Shown here one piece after another: positions 1 to 8,344 of a stretch of DNA of 64,000 nucleotides. Both the position numbers and the translations under genes were made by a program. The first letter of the stretch is position 1, and every line of letters begins with the position of its first letter. The notes beneath the pieces were generated by a model. The model saw nothing but the letters and a program-made list of their open reading frames with translations. It was not told the DNA's origin and ran no database searches. The DNA is taken from contig NZ_MVDG02000001.1 in assembly GCF_002008315.2 (NCBI RefSeq), positions 1,426,001-1,490,000 of the forward strand. The letters are read 5' to 3'. This stretch comes from Arthrobacter sp. KBS0703 (GTDB taxonomy: Bacteria; Actinomycetota; Actinomycetes; Actinomycetales; Micrococcaceae).

Positions 1-894
1 GCGTTACTGGCACCGGCAGCATGCAGCCTGCCCGAGGCGACCCGCACGCCGCCGAGTCCGTCGGCCGGTACTCCGACGGCGCCGCCCCTCACGGCCATGG
101 TGAACCAGTTCCGGGACAACTACGGGAAGCAGATCGTCGAGATCCAGCTGACCAACAACAGCTCACACACGATCACAGTCCAGGCAGCGGGCCTCGGCAC
201 CCCGCTCTTCGCCGCCGGGATTGCCTGGCGGGCCTCGCCGGACGGAGCCGGGATTCCGCCCGGTCAGGCCAAGAGCCTGCCGGCGCACCTGACGGCCGCC
301 AACTGCGCGGCGGGCACCGGCACCGGGAGTCCCGGCGACGCCCAGGATCCTGTGTCCGTCACGGTCCGGCTGTCGCCCGGCGGTGCGCACGAGAGCCTCC
401 CCGCCACGGACCCGTTTGGTGTCCTCCCGCGGAACAACACCGAACAGTGCCTGGCCAGGGACGCGGGCTCCGTGGCCACGATTGGTCTTGGGCCGGCGCT
501 TGAAATCTCCCGCGATGGCAAGGGTGCCCTGTTGCGGCTCTCCGTCCGTCCGTCGGTCCGCACTCCGCCCGAACAGCAGGGCGGCGCCAGCCGGCTGGTC
601 ATCGAGCGCATCGACGGCACGCCGCTGCTGGCCGAGGACCCGGCAAGGCCTTGGCCGCTGGACTTGACCGTAGACGCCGGTGGTCCCGCCCAAGAACTCG
701 AACTCGGAATCCGCCCGGCCCGCTGCGATCCGCATGCCGTGGCCGAGGACAAGGTAGGCACCGTCATCCCGCTGCGCGTCAGGGTGGGCGCCCGGACGGG
801 CATCCTAAAGATCGCTGCGGACAGGGATCTGAGGGGCAGGATCCTTGACTTTGTCACGGTCGCGTGTGCCCGCACCACTAGGCTGTCCCCATGA
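1..894 (+). CDS. Probable lipoprotein, 5' end outside window
   Basis: The reading frame is open from the first base of the window, so the true start lies upstream. The first visible residues (ALLAPAACSLPEATRTPP) read like the end of a signal peptide with a lipobox-type cysteine, followed by a Pro/Thr/Ser-rich linker; the -3 residue of the lipobox is not the usual Leu, so lipidation is an inference. The rest (about 265 residues from an internal Met at 97) looks beta-rich with two further cysteines and has no motif I recognise. Its stop codon overlaps the start of def by the ATGA arrangement, so the two genes are probably co-transcribed and translationally coupled. Function unknown. Confidence 0.7.
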   Translation, partial: ALLAPAACSLPEATRTPPSPSAGTPTAPPLTAMVNQFRDNYGKQIVEIQLTNNSSHTITVQAAGLGTPLFAAGIAWRASPDGAGIPPGQAKSLPAHLTAANCAAGTGTGSPGDAQDPVSVTVRLSPGGAHESLPATDPFGVLPRNNTEQCLARDAGSVATIGLGPALEISRDGKGALLRLSVRPSVRTPPEQQGGASRLVIERIDGTPLLAEDPARPWPLDLTVDAGGPAQELELGIRPARCDPHAVAEDKVGTVIPLRVRVGARTGILKIAADRDLRGRILDFVTVACARTTRLSP

Positions 895-1604
895 GCCAAG
901 CATCACCGCCTACGTCCCTCAGCCCGGCCACAATCCGGGAACTCGTGCAGGAAATGCTCGCCGCGGACACGTTGCCGCCCATCGTGCAGGCCGGCCACCC
1001 GGTGCTGCGCCAGCACGCCGCGCCGTTCGACGGCCAGCTGGAAGCGGCTGAACTCAGCCAGCTCATAGCGCTGATGAGGAAGGTCATGCACGAGGCCCCC
1101 GGGGTCGGGCTGGCCGCCCCGCAACTGGGCATTCCGCTGCAGCTGGCCGTCCTTGAGGACCAGTTCGAAATCGACGAGGAAACCGCCGCGGCTCGCGGCC
1201 GGGTTCCGCTGGACTTCTTCGCAATCCTCAACCCGTCCTACACTCCGCTCGGCGACGCGACTGCGGCGTTCTTCGAAGGGTGCCTCTCCGTCTCGGGGCT
1301 GCAGGCCGTGGTGGAGCGCCCGGAGCGGGTCCGTCTCGACTTCGTGACACCGGAGGGCGGGCCGGCCAGCCGGGACTTTTCCGGCTGGCAGGCTCGGATC
1401 GTCCAGCATGAGACCGACCACCTGCAGGGAACGCTGTACCTCGACCGCGCCGAACTTCGCTCGCTCAGCACCAACAGCGAGTACGGCGCACGCTGGGCGG
1501 AGCCGGGCATCGGCAGAGCCCGGCAGGAACTCGGCTTCATGGGCGGGCGGCCGGGAAGTGCCGGCACGCCTGACGCGTCGGGCCAGCGGGACGCGTCGGG
1601 CTAG
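891..1604 (+). CDS. def: Peptide deformylase
   Basis: Removes the N-terminal formyl group from nascent proteins in the cytoplasm. All three family motifs are visible: GVGLAAPQLG (residues 71-80), EGCLS (129-133, metal-ligand Cys131) and QHETDH (172-177, ligands His173 and His177, catalytic Glu174). At 237 aa it is longer than the usual 170-200 because of an N-terminal extension of about 30 residues and a Gly/Ser/Asp tail with a repeated DASG. The start ATG overlaps the upstream stop (ATGA). The stop codon overlaps the stop of the convergent S9 peptidase gene within a shared CTAG. Confidence 0.95.
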   Translation: MSQASPPTSLSPATIRELVQEMLAADTLPPIVQAGHPVLRQHAAPFDGQLEAAELSQLIALMRKVMHEAPGVGLAAPQLGIPLQLAVLEDQFEIDEETAAARGRVPLDFFAILNPSYTPLGDATAAFFEGCLSVSGLQAVVERPERVRLDFVTPEGGPASRDFSGWQARIVQHETDHLQGTLYLDRAELRSLSTNSEYGARWAEPGIGRARQELGFMGGRPGSAGTPDASGQRDASG

Positions 1605-3661
1605 CTGGACGGGTCAGGCTGGCTGGACGGCCCGGGATTCCCGGCGGTGGGCAGGAACCGCGACCACCACGCCAGGATGTGCTCAAAACGCTGCCGGCGG
1701 TGATGCGGCGTGCCGGACCGCGAGAGCTCGTGATCCTCCCCGGGGAACACAAGGAAGGCCGACTCCACACCCTGCTGCTTCAGCATGGTGAAGTACCGCT
1801 GGCCCTGTTCCACCGGGCAGCGCAGGTCGTCCTCGCTGTGGATCACGAGGGTGGGTGTCCTGACGGCGGCAATCGCTGCCATGGGACTCTGTGCCGCCAC
1901 CAGCTCTTCCGAGCGGCCGTTATATTCGCCCCCGAAGAACCACCCGATGTCCGATGATCCGGCAAAGCTGACGGGATCCAGGAAGCCGCGTTCCACGATG
2001 GCCGCTTTGAAACGGTGGTCCTGGCTGATGGTCCAGGCGGTGAGGTAGCCGCCGTAGGAGCCGCCCATGATTCCCACGGCATCCTGATCCAGCGAGGAGA
2101 ATTTCTCCACGGCACCGTCGAGGAAGGCGAGCACGTCCTGCATGTCCACAGTTCCCATCCGCTCCTTGATGGACCTGCCGTGAGCCTGGCCGTAGCCCGC
2201 CGAGCCGCGCGGGTTGCACATCACCACCGCGTAGCCTGCCTCGGCATACACCTGCGCTTCGTCAAACAGGGCGACTGTGTACTGTGCGAACGGACCGCCG
2301 TGGATGTTCAGGAGCACCGGATGCGGGCCTTTGCCCGGGGGCATCAGCACCCACCCGTGCACGGGGTAGCCGTCGGCCGAGGGGAACGTCAGCTCCTGCG
2401 GCTCAATGATTCCGGCCTCCGTGCGGAGCGCCGACGAAAAGTCCGTCAGGAGCCGGAGCTGGCCGCCTTCGAGAACACAGACGTCACCGGTCGTGGCGGA
2501 ATCAGCGACGCTGACGTACACCGAGCCTCCTGCCGCAGCGGCTCCCGTAACAACCCTGTCGCCGTGGACCAGGAGCGCGTGGCTGCCGGTGGCGCTGAAC
2601 TCCAGCAGCTCAACGGTGCCCTGCGCGTTGTTGACCACCAGGACGCCATCGTTTCCCCGGAGTTCAAGGCGGGCGCCCGGCGCAGCGACGTCCATGTGTT
2701 CTGCGCCGCTTAGCGCCCGCGCCCCGCCGCCTGCTGCGGGCATGACGTGCAGGACGGTGTTCTTGGCCACAAAGTCCTGGCCCGTGGTGCCGAGGTCCTG
2801 CGCCGTGAAGAACAGCCATTTTCCGTCCGACGATTCGCGGACGTCCTGGACTGTCTGCGGCCCGGCGTTGGCCTCGACGCGAGCCGTCTCGCCGCCGTCG
2901 GCCGGAACGCGGTAGATGCCGCTGACCAGGTCCTGGTCGCTGGCTTCGTGCAGGGCTGCGACGAAGTACACGGACGTCCCGTCGCTGCTGAAGGACTCGC
3001 CGGTGTGGTCTGTCGCCGCCGTGGTGAGCTGCCGGGCGTCGGGAAGGCCTGCCACTTTCGCCCCGCCGCCGGCCGCCGGGGGCTGGTTCCTGTCCTTGAG
3101 GGCGCGCCCCGCGGGCTGGACTGCCGGCTCCGTCCCCAGGTCCGGCACTTCCAGCGTGAAAAGCTGAAGCGGCTTGTCCCGGGTATACCCCACGCCATTC
3201 ATCCTGTACTTGAAATCCGTGATGAGGCGGGCATCTTCACCGCCGGAACTGACGCCGTCCAGCGTGCCGTAACGCCCGGCTTCCGGCTCCCGGGAACCAA
3301 AAACAATCCGTTGGGAATCAGGCGCCCACGCGAACGATGAGACACCCAGGGCGCGGTCAGTCAGTGCCTGGGGCTCGCCGCCGGCGGCTTCCACCACGTG
3401 GAGCTGGGGCTTGCCGCCCGGTGCGGCGCGGAGAAACGCCAGCACCCGTCCGTCCGGCGAAAACACCGGGGCCGTGTCACGGAAGCCACGGGTTATCAGC
3501 CTCGGCCGTTTTTCGGGGTCCTGCGGTACGCTCCACAGCTGACCGACGTCGGCGTCGGCCTCGAAGTCGGGACGCGTCACCGAAACGACGGCACGCGTGC
3601 CGTCGGGATGGACGGCAGGCGCGGAGACGGACTTGAGCAGCGGCAGATGTTCAGGCTTCAC
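1601..3661 (-). CDS. S9 family (prolyl oligopeptidase-type) serine peptidase
   Basis: Predicted cytoplasmic peptidase, 686 aa from a GTG start. The N-terminal two thirds are degenerate beta-propeller (TolB/WD40-like) blades with repeated segments such as FSPDGRVLAFLR and FAWAPDSQRIVFG. The C-terminal third is an alpha/beta hydrolase with the nucleophile elbow GGSYGGY, an acid-loop HSEDDLRCP and a catalytic-His segment GEDHELSR, the pattern of acylaminoacyl-peptidases. The frame stays open upstream to 3985, but that would run through the divergent methyltransferase gene, so I place the start at the GTG giving VKPEHLPLLKSV. No strong Shine-Dalgarno is visible, so the exact start is uncertain. 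The gene is divergent from the methyltransferase gene and converges with def. Confidence 0.85.
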   Translation of the reverse strand: MKPEHLPLLKSVSAPAVHPDGTRAVVSVTRPDFEADADVGQLWSVPQDPEKRPRLITRGFRDTAPVFSPDGRVLAFLRAAPGGKPQLHVVEAAGGEPQALTDRALGVSSFAWAPDSQRIVFGSREPEAGRYGTLDGVSSGGEDARLITDFKYRMNGVGYTRDKPLQLFTLEVPDLGTEPAVQPAGRALKDRNQPPAAGGGAKVAGLPDARQLTTAATDHTGESFSSDGTSVYFVAALHEASDQDLVSGIYRVPADGGETARVEANAGPQTVQDVRESSDGKWLFFTAQDLGTTGQDFVAKNTVLHVMPAAGGGARALSGAEHMDVAAPGARLELRGNDGVLVVNNAQGTVELLEFSATGSHALLVHGDRVVTGAAAAGGSVYVSVADSATTGDVCVLEGGQLRLLTDFSSALRTEAGIIEPQELTFPSADGYPVHGWVLMPPGKGPHPVLLNIHGGPFAQYTVALFDEAQVYAEAGYAVVMCNPRGSAGYGQAHGRSIKERMGTVDMQDVLAFLDGAVEKFSSLDQDAVGIMGGSYGGYLTAWTISQDHRFKAAIVERGFLDPVSFAGSSDIGWFFGGEYNGRSEELVAAQSPMAAIAAVRTPTLVIHSEDDLRCPVEQGQRYFTMLKQQGVESAFLVFPGEDHELSRSGTPHHRRQRFEHILAWWSRFLPTAGNPGPSSQPDPSS

Positions 3662-4010
3662 CCACGTGAGCCTAGCGTTTCCCGCGCGGCGTGTGAAACA
3701 CCTCACGTCCCCCTTCACCGGCGCCGCAGCATCAGCCCTAGGATTGTCCGTATGCCTCCCCGCCTGCCGTCCCTGCTGTGCCCTGTCTGCCGGAAGACGC
3801 TCTCCCCCGCCTTTGGTGACGGTGACGGCGCCGCCCGGCCCCGTGCCCTGGCCTGCGCGGAGGGCCACAGCTTCGACGCCGCCCGGCAGGGCTATTTCAA
3901 CCTGCTGGTGGGTAAGGGAACCGCCTTCCAGCCGGATTCCGCCGACATGGTGGCCGCCCGGGCCGCCTTCCTCGACGCCGGGCATTACCGGCCGCTTGCC
4001 GCCGCGGTCG

Positions 4011-4029
4011 AGATGTGTATAAGAGACAG
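4011..4029 (+). other. Single 19-bp Tn5 mosaic end (sequencing adapter)
   Basis: The sequence AGATGTGTATAAGAGACAG is exactly the hyperactive Tn5 mosaic end used in transposase-based library kits. It sits inside the methyltransferase coding sequence and shifts its frame. Read as protein it yields the well-known artefactual peptides MCIRDR and MYKRQ. Confidence 0.97.
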
Positions 4030-4194
4030 GCGCGGCGGCCCCCCGCGCTGCAAGGCCCCGAACCGGCCGTGCTTGACTCCGGAACGGGCACGGGCCACTA
4101 CCTCCGGGCCGTCCTGGACGGCGCCGGCAGCGCCGGCCGCATCGCCGCCGTAGGCCTGGACATTTCGAAGTTCGCGCTCCGGCGGGCGGCGAAA

Positions 4195-4232
4195 CTGTCT
4201 CTTATACACATCTAGATGTGTATAAGAGACAG
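4195..4232. other. Palindromic pair of Tn5 mosaic ends (adapter junction)
   Basis: CTGTCTCTTATACACATCT (4195-4213) is followed with no spacer by its exact reverse complement (4214-4232). No transposase gene lies between them and the flanks show no 9-bp duplication, so this is an assembly joint through adapter sequence, not an insertion. It interrupts the methyltransferase gene a second time. Confidence 0.97.
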
Positions 4233-4798
4233 AACCTGGTCAGCGACGTCTGGCAGCAGTTCCCGGTGGCGGACACCGCCGTCGATGTCGTTACCGTGGT
4301 CTTCGCGCCCCGGAACCCAGCCGAATTCGCCCGTGTCCTCAAGCCGTCGGGGCGGCTCATCGTGGTGACCCCGAGGCCAGGCCACCTCGCCGAAATTGCT
4401 AGCCAGGCCGGCATGCTCGGAATCGAACCGGCGAAGGACGAACGGCTGGCCGACGCGCTCACGGGCCACTTCGAGCTGCTGTCAGCGCAGGACGTTGATC
4501 TGGCCCTCGCGTTGTCCCCGCAGGACGTGGCCAACTTGGCGCTGATGGGCCCCGCCGGCCACCACACAGACCGGCCGGAGCTCACGGCCAGGCTCGCTGG
4601 CTTTCCCGCAGTCACCGCTGTCTCCGGGAAGTTCCGCATCAGCGTATTTGTGCCCCGAAAAACCGCAGCCGCATAACGGCTTGGCCACGTTCCGGCGCCT
4701 GCCGAAACTCCACCCCCAGCTCCCCGCCGCTTCGGTCTAGGATGGAAGAAAGTTACGGAGGGTCTGCCCCGCAGCCCCCGGAATCAAGGGGGATACGG

Positions 4799-5260
4799 AT
4801 GTTTGAATGGCTCGGCCAAAACTGGTGGGCACTCTGGCTCACTGTCTTCCTGGTCTTCGCGGCCGTGGAAATGCTGACCCTTGATCTCTTCTTCATCATG
4901 CTTGGCGGCGGCGCCCTGGCCGGACTCGTGGCCGACTTCGCCGGCGCCGATTTCTGGCTTCAGATCGTCGTGTTCTGCGTCGTATCGCTGCTCATGATCG
5001 CGTTCGTCCGCCCGGTCACCCTCAAGCACCTGCACAAGGGTCCGGCCGACCAGCGCACCAACGTTGACCGCCTAATCGGCGAATCCGCACTCGTCATGGA
5101 GGCGGTGTCCGCCACCGGAGGCCGGGTCAAGATCGGCGGCGACGTCTGGAGCGCGCGTTCCGAATCCGGCGTCCTGACTGAGGGCCAGCGGGTCATCGTA
5201 GCCGCCATTGACGGCGCAACGGCGGTAGTGGCACCGCAGGCCGAAACGTCCATCCAGTAA
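4799..5260 (+). CDS. NfeD family membrane protein
   Basis: 153 aa. The N-terminal half has membrane segments (WWALWLTVFLVFAAVEML, FFIMLGGGALAGLVADFA, IVVFCVVSLLMIAFV). The C-terminal half is a small soluble OB-fold-like domain (LIGESALVMEAV...GRVKIGGDVWSARS...G..VIVAAIDGATAVV) characteristic of NfeD/YuaF proteins. These proteins partner SPFH/flotillin proteins in membrane microdomains, and the next gene encodes one, which supports the assignment. I chose the ATG at 4799 (MFEWLGQ) over one at 4742 because AAGGGGGA lies just upstream at proper distance and the extra N-terminus is not membrane-like. Probably one operon with the SPFH gene. Confidence 0.9.
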   Translation: MFEWLGQNWWALWLTVFLVFAAVEMLTLDLFFIMLGGGALAGLVADFAGADFWLQIVVFCVVSLLMIAFVRPVTLKHLHKGPADQRTNVDRLIGESALVMEAVSATGGRVKIGGDVWSARSESGVLTEGQRVIVAAIDGATAVVAPQAETSIQ

Positions 5261-5361
5261 CGCGGACACAAAGATTTCTGCTGCCGCTGTTCCGGTGTCA
5301 GGAGATGTGGCGGGCGATCCGCCAAGGTAGAGCTTCACTGAATTTGGGGAGAAGGAGAAGT

Positions 5362-6312
5362 ATGGATAGCCCAGGAGGAGTCGCCGTCACTTTCGTGATG
5401 CTGGTCCTGATCGTTTTTGTCGTCATTGTGCTGGTCCGCTCGGTGCGGATCGTGCCGCAGGCCCGGGCCGGAGTGGTTGAGCGCCTCGGAAAGTACCAGC
5501 GGACCCTCAACCCCGGCCTGACCATCCTCATCCCGTTTGTTGACCGGCTGCTGCCGCTCCTGGATCTCCGCGAGCAGGTTGTTTCGTTTCCGCCGCAACC
5601 TGTCATCACAGAGGACAACCTCGTGGTGTCCATCGACACCGTGGTCTATTTCCAGGTGACTGATCCGCGGGCCGCCACGTACGAAATCGCCAACTACATC
5701 CAGGCCGTGGAGCAGTTGACCACCACCACGCTCCGCAACGTCGTCGGCGGATTGAACCTGGAAGAGGCGCTGACGTCGCGGGACCAGATAAACGGGCAGC
5801 TCCGCGGCGTCCTGGACGAGGCCACTGGCCGTTGGGGCATCCGGGTGTCCCGCGTGGAGCTGAAGGCGATTGATCCGCCCCACTCCATCCAGGATTCGAT
5901 GGAAAAGCAGATGAGGGCCGAACGCGACCGCCGGGCCGCGATCCTGACAGCCGAAGGCACCAAGCAGTCGGCCATCCTGACGGCCGAAGGCCAGCGGCAG
6001 GCCGCCATCCTCAAAGCCGAGGGTGATGCCAAGGCGGCCATTCTTCGCGCCGACGGCGAGGCCCAGGCTATCCAGAAGGTCTTCGACGCCATCCACAAGG
6101 GCAATCCGGACCAGAAGCTCCTCGCCTACCAGTACCTCCAGACGCTGCCCAAGCTCGCCGAAGGCACGTCCAACAAGCTGTGGATCATTCCGAGCGAAGT
6201 GGGCGAAGCGTTGAAAGGCATTGGCAACGCGCTGGGCGGAACCAACCCGGATCCGCGCTCGGGCGATCTGTTCGGGCCCGGCCCTGATGCGGGCAAACAG
6301 CCCGAATCTTAG
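5362..6312 (+). CDS. SPFH/Band 7 (stomatin-like) membrane protein
   Basis: 316 aa. One N-terminal membrane segment (VTFVMLVLIVFVVIVLVRSV) is followed by an SPFH domain (VPQARAGVVERLGKYQRTL, LDLREQVVSFPPQPVIT, SVDTVVYFQV-type strands). The following helical region has strikingly repeated AAILTAEG / SAILTAEG / AAILKAEG / AAILRADG units, typical of stomatin and QmcA-type proteins, which oligomerise at the membrane. The C-terminus is a Pro/Gly/Asp-rich tail. The start at 5362 is preceded by GAAGGAGAAG; in-frame codons further upstream lack a ribosome site. It follows the NfeD gene by about 100 bp, the classic NfeD-SPFH pair. Confidence 0.92.
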   Translation: MDSPGGVAVTFVMLVLIVFVVIVLVRSVRIVPQARAGVVERLGKYQRTLNPGLTILIPFVDRLLPLLDLREQVVSFPPQPVITEDNLVVSIDTVVYFQVTDPRAATYEIANYIQAVEQLTTTTLRNVVGGLNLEEALTSRDQINGQLRGVLDEATGRWGIRVSRVELKAIDPPHSIQDSMEKQMRAERDRRAAILTAEGTKQSAILTAEGQRQAAILKAEGDAKAAILRADGEAQAIQKVFDAIHKGNPDQKLLAYQYLQTLPKLAEGTSNKLWIIPSEVGEALKGIGNALGGTNPDPRSGDLFGPGPDAGKQPES

Positions 6313-6351
6313 GCCCGCACCGAAGCAGGCTGTCCTGAAGTAGGCCGCAGA

Positions 6352-6389
6352 GGAAAGGGAGGCACGCCGCCAGCGTGTCTCCCTTTTTC
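6352..6389 (+). terminator. Intrinsic terminator after the SPFH gene
   Basis: The arms AAAGGGAGGCACGC and GCGTGTCTCCCTTT pair with one G-T wobble around a 5-nt loop and are followed by a T-run (CCCTTTTTCC). It lies about 40 bp after the SPFH stop. Confidence 0.75.
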
Positions 6390-6455
6390 CTCCCCGGGGC
6401 CCTCGACCCCGGCCCGGGACCTGCGCGAGCGGACAGTCCGGCGGCGGACCACGCA

Positions 6456-6484
6456 TTGCCGTCAGTGCGGGGAAACCGTATAAT
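6456..6484 (+). promoter_or_regulatory. Sigma-A type promoter of rbpA with a long leader
   Basis: TTGCCG (6456-6461) and a perfect TATAAT (6479-6484) are separated by 17 bp. Transcription would start near 6490, giving an untranslated leader of about 155 nt before rbpA. The leader contains a GC hairpin CGCGGAG/CTCCGCG (6606-6624) shortly before the ribosome site AGAGGGAGA. A near-consensus promoter is unusual in this GC-rich context. Confidence 0.75.
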
Positions 6485-6645
6485 AGTATATTTGTCCGGC
6501 CGGATCAGTCCGGGCGGAACAACAATGCTTGGCAAAGCGTTTCATTTAGTGATGCTACGTAGAGCAACACCGTAGTCCGGAGGCCGTGTTTTAGCCTTCG
6601 GCTAGCGCGGAGCCCGACTCCGCGAACCGACCAGAGGGAGAAATC

Positions 6646-6993
6646 ATGAGCGATCGCAGCCTGCGGGGTATGCGGCTTGGCGCACAAAGCATGGAGACCG
6701 AATCCGGCGTGGAGCCGGCTCCGCGTCAGCGGGTTGAGTACCGGTGCGAGGACGGCGAACAGGTGTTTGTCACCTTCTCCTCAGAAGCCGAAATCCCCCC
6801 TGTATGGGTCTCCAAGACCGGCAAGGAAGCGCTGCTCGTCGATGGCGAACGCCCCGATACCAGCAACGAAAAAGCCGTCCGCACGCACTGGGACATGCTG
6901 CTGGAACGCCGGTCCCTTCCCGAGCTTGAGCAGATCCTCGAAGACCGCCTCACCATTCTGCGCGAACGCCGCGGCGAGCGGCGCACTGCCTAG
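6646..6993 (+). CDS. rbpA: RNA polymerase-binding protein RbpA
   Basis: 115 aa, the usual family size. RbpA binds the primary sigma factor and the beta subunit and stabilises open promoter complexes in actinobacteria. Recognisable features are the N-terminal tail MSDRSLRGMRLG, the core with a cysteine in RVEYRCEDGEQVFVTF and IPPVWVSKTGKEA, the basic linker, and the sigma-interaction domain THWDMLLERRSLPELEQILEDRL ending in Arg-rich residues. Strong ribosome site AGAGGGAG upstream. It is followed by a strong bidirectional terminator and faces the mannosyltransferase gene, as in mycobacteria (rbpA next to ppm1). Confidence 0.96.
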   Translation: MSDRSLRGMRLGAQSMETESGVEPAPRQRVEYRCEDGEQVFVTFSSEAEIPPVWVSKTGKEALLVDGERPDTSNEKAVRTHWDMLLERRSLPELEQILEDRLTILRERRGERRTA

Positions 6994-7024
6994 CCGGCAC
7001 TAACACACAGGGCCAATACGCGGG

Positions 7025-7072
7025 AAGGCCGGATCCGCTGCGTTTCTTGAACGCAGCGGATCCGGCCTTTTT
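7025..7072. terminator. Strong bidirectional terminator between rbpA and the mannosyltransferase gene
   Basis: Perfect 18-bp stem (arms 7025-7042 and 7052-7069, AAGGCCGGATCCGCTGCG and its complement) with a 9-nt loop. It is followed by T residues on the top strand and preceded by A residues that give a weaker T-run for the opposite gene. Confidence 0.9.
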
Positions 7073-7090
7073 CGTGTTCGGTTCGGGCTG

Positions 7091-7837
7091 TTAGGCCCGG
7101 CTATCCGTCCGGTCTTTTCCGGTCAACTTGTTCCAGCGTGCCGTCAGGCCCCACTTCGTCACGTTGAGCATGGCCTCGACGACAATGTTGCCGCTCATCT
7201 TCGAGGCGCCCAGCTCGCGTTCAACGAACGTAATGGGCCGTTCCACGATGGTGAGTCCCATTTTGGCGACGCGCCAGGCCAGGTCCACTTGGAAGCCGTA
7301 GCCCACGGACTCGATCTGGTCGAGGTTCAGCTTCTCGAGGGTGGTGCGCCGGAAGGCGCGGTAGCCGCCGGTGACGTCCTTGATTTTGACGCCAAGCATG
7401 ATGCGTGAATACGTGCTCCCGATGCGGGAAATCGCCTGCCGGTAGAGCGGCCAGTTGACCACCTTTCCTCCGCGTACCCACCGGGAGCCCATGGCAAGGT
7501 CAGCGCCCTGCTCCACGGCTTCCAGGAGCTGCGGCAGCTGCTCAGGCTGGTGCGATCCGTCGGCGTCCATTTCGACGAGGACGTCATACCCGGCGTTCAG
7601 GCCCCACTTGAAGCCCGCGATATAGGCCGCCCCCAGGCCTTCCTTGCCCTTGCGGTGCAGGACGTGAACCTGGCTGTCTTCGGCAGCGACGCTGTCCGCC
7701 AGCTGTCCGGTGCCGTCCGGGCTGTTGTCGTCCACGACCAGGACGTCGGAGGCCGGCACAGCGGCACGCAGACGGCCGAGCGTTATGGGGAGCGACTCCA
7801 GCTCGTTGTAGGTGGGAATGATGGTGAGGACACGCAC
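7091..7837 (-). CDS. Polyprenol monophosphomannose synthase (GT2)
   Basis: 248 aa, a single catalytic domain like the Ppm1/DPM1 C-terminal domain. It transfers mannose from GDP-mannose to polyprenyl phosphate, supplying the lipid donor for extracytoplasmic mannosylation and lipoglycans. Seen: the GT2 start IIPTYNE, the nucleotide-binding VVDDNSPDGT (34-43), the metal-binding DAD at 91-93 in EMDADGSHQPEQ, and MGSRWVRGG. There is no fused acyltransferase domain, unlike the mycobacterial two-domain form. The strong terminator at 7025-7072 lies just downstream. Confidence 0.9.
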   Translation of the reverse strand: MRVLTIIPTYNELESLPITLGRLRAAVPASDVLVVDDNSPDGTGQLADSVAAEDSQVHVLHRKGKEGLGAAYIAGFKWGLNAGYDVLVEMDADGSHQPEQLPQLLEAVEQGADLAMGSRWVRGGKVVNWPLYRQAISRIGSTYSRIMLGVKIKDVTGGYRAFRRTTLEKLNLDQIESVGYGFQVDLAWRVAKMGLTIVERPITFVERELGASKMSGNIVVEAMLNVTKWGLTARWNKLTGKDRTDSRA

Positions 7838-8344
7838 AGGGAGGCCTTTCCTGGATGGGAGCGGTCAGCGCGCGTGGAGCACGGCGGGACAGCCGGCTCG
7901 CAAAGCGCAACTCCCCATTATACGGGCCCGTTGCGGCCCGGCTTCCCGCAGTCACCGGGTCCCGCCGCATATGACGAAAGCCCCGATGAGCACGCCCAGG
8001 GATGCCACGGGCAGGTCCACGCTGCTGCGGGCCAGTTCCCGATGACGCGATGTACGCTAAGGGAACTGTTTTCTGCTGCGTTGTGGACCTGCCCCGGAAT
8101 GCCGCCGCCACGAGTCACCAAGCGCTTTTCGCGTTCCAAAAGGTGAAGCGGCGGCCAGACAGATACTGCTCCAGAAGCACCCGTCCGTTGACCCTCAATG
8201 CTACGGACTGCCGTTTGCCTGTCAACCGGCCCCTGACCTGCTCTTACGTGCATCGCCGCAGGTCAGGGCAGGATTCGGCGCCTGCAAACATGCGCCGAAT
8301 CCTGCTTGGATGGCGGTTTATTGCGGCGGCCGCGCCAGCCCGGG
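7838..8344. other. Intergenic stretch, no supported gene; one hairpin
   Basis: About 500 bp between two leftward genes. No frame reads like a protein. The one clear element is a perfect 13-bp hairpin with arms CAGGATTCGGCGC (8269-8281) and its complement (8292-8304), 40 bp past the amidohydrolase stop. It may end that transcript, although no T-run follows. Many relatives and mycobacteria carry a small fxsA gene in this neighbourhood; I find no trace of it. Confidence 0.5.

Larger units (their letters stand above)
3752..4676 (+). pseudogene. rRNA (guanine-N1)-type methyltransferase, broken by adapter sequence
   Basis: Three pieces of one gene. The first (3752-4010) has the N-terminal zinc-binding pattern CPVC...C...GHSFD typical of RlmA-type 23S rRNA methyltransferases, then QGYFNLL. 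The second (4030-4194, another frame) carries the SAM-binding motif VLDSGTGTGHYL and GLDISKFALRRAAK. The third (4233-4676) continues from DVWQQFPV through the methyltransferase fold to the stop. Piece one is separated by one 19-bp Tn5 mosaic end and piece two by a back-to-back pair. Removing the inserts leaves a frameshift at the first joint and an in-frame joint at the second. Relative to the family, a few residues appear missing at each joint (inference). In the organism this gene is probably intact. Confidence 0.8.

Noticed and set aside
3398..4153. A 251-codon frame from 3398 containing the methyltransferase start
   Set aside because: Its first 118 codons are antisense to the S9 peptidase. 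The real start is the ATG at 3752.
4015..4215. Short proteins beginning MYKRQ or ending SLIHI / LLYTS around 4.0-4.6, 12.1 and 26.3 kb
   Set aside because: They are translations of adapter sequence fused to genuine gene fragments.
4195..4232. Perfect 38-bp palindrome as a novel regulatory element (also at 12073 and 26274)
   Set aside because: It is exactly two Tn5 mosaic ends back to back, identical at three sites inside genes. Adapter artefact.
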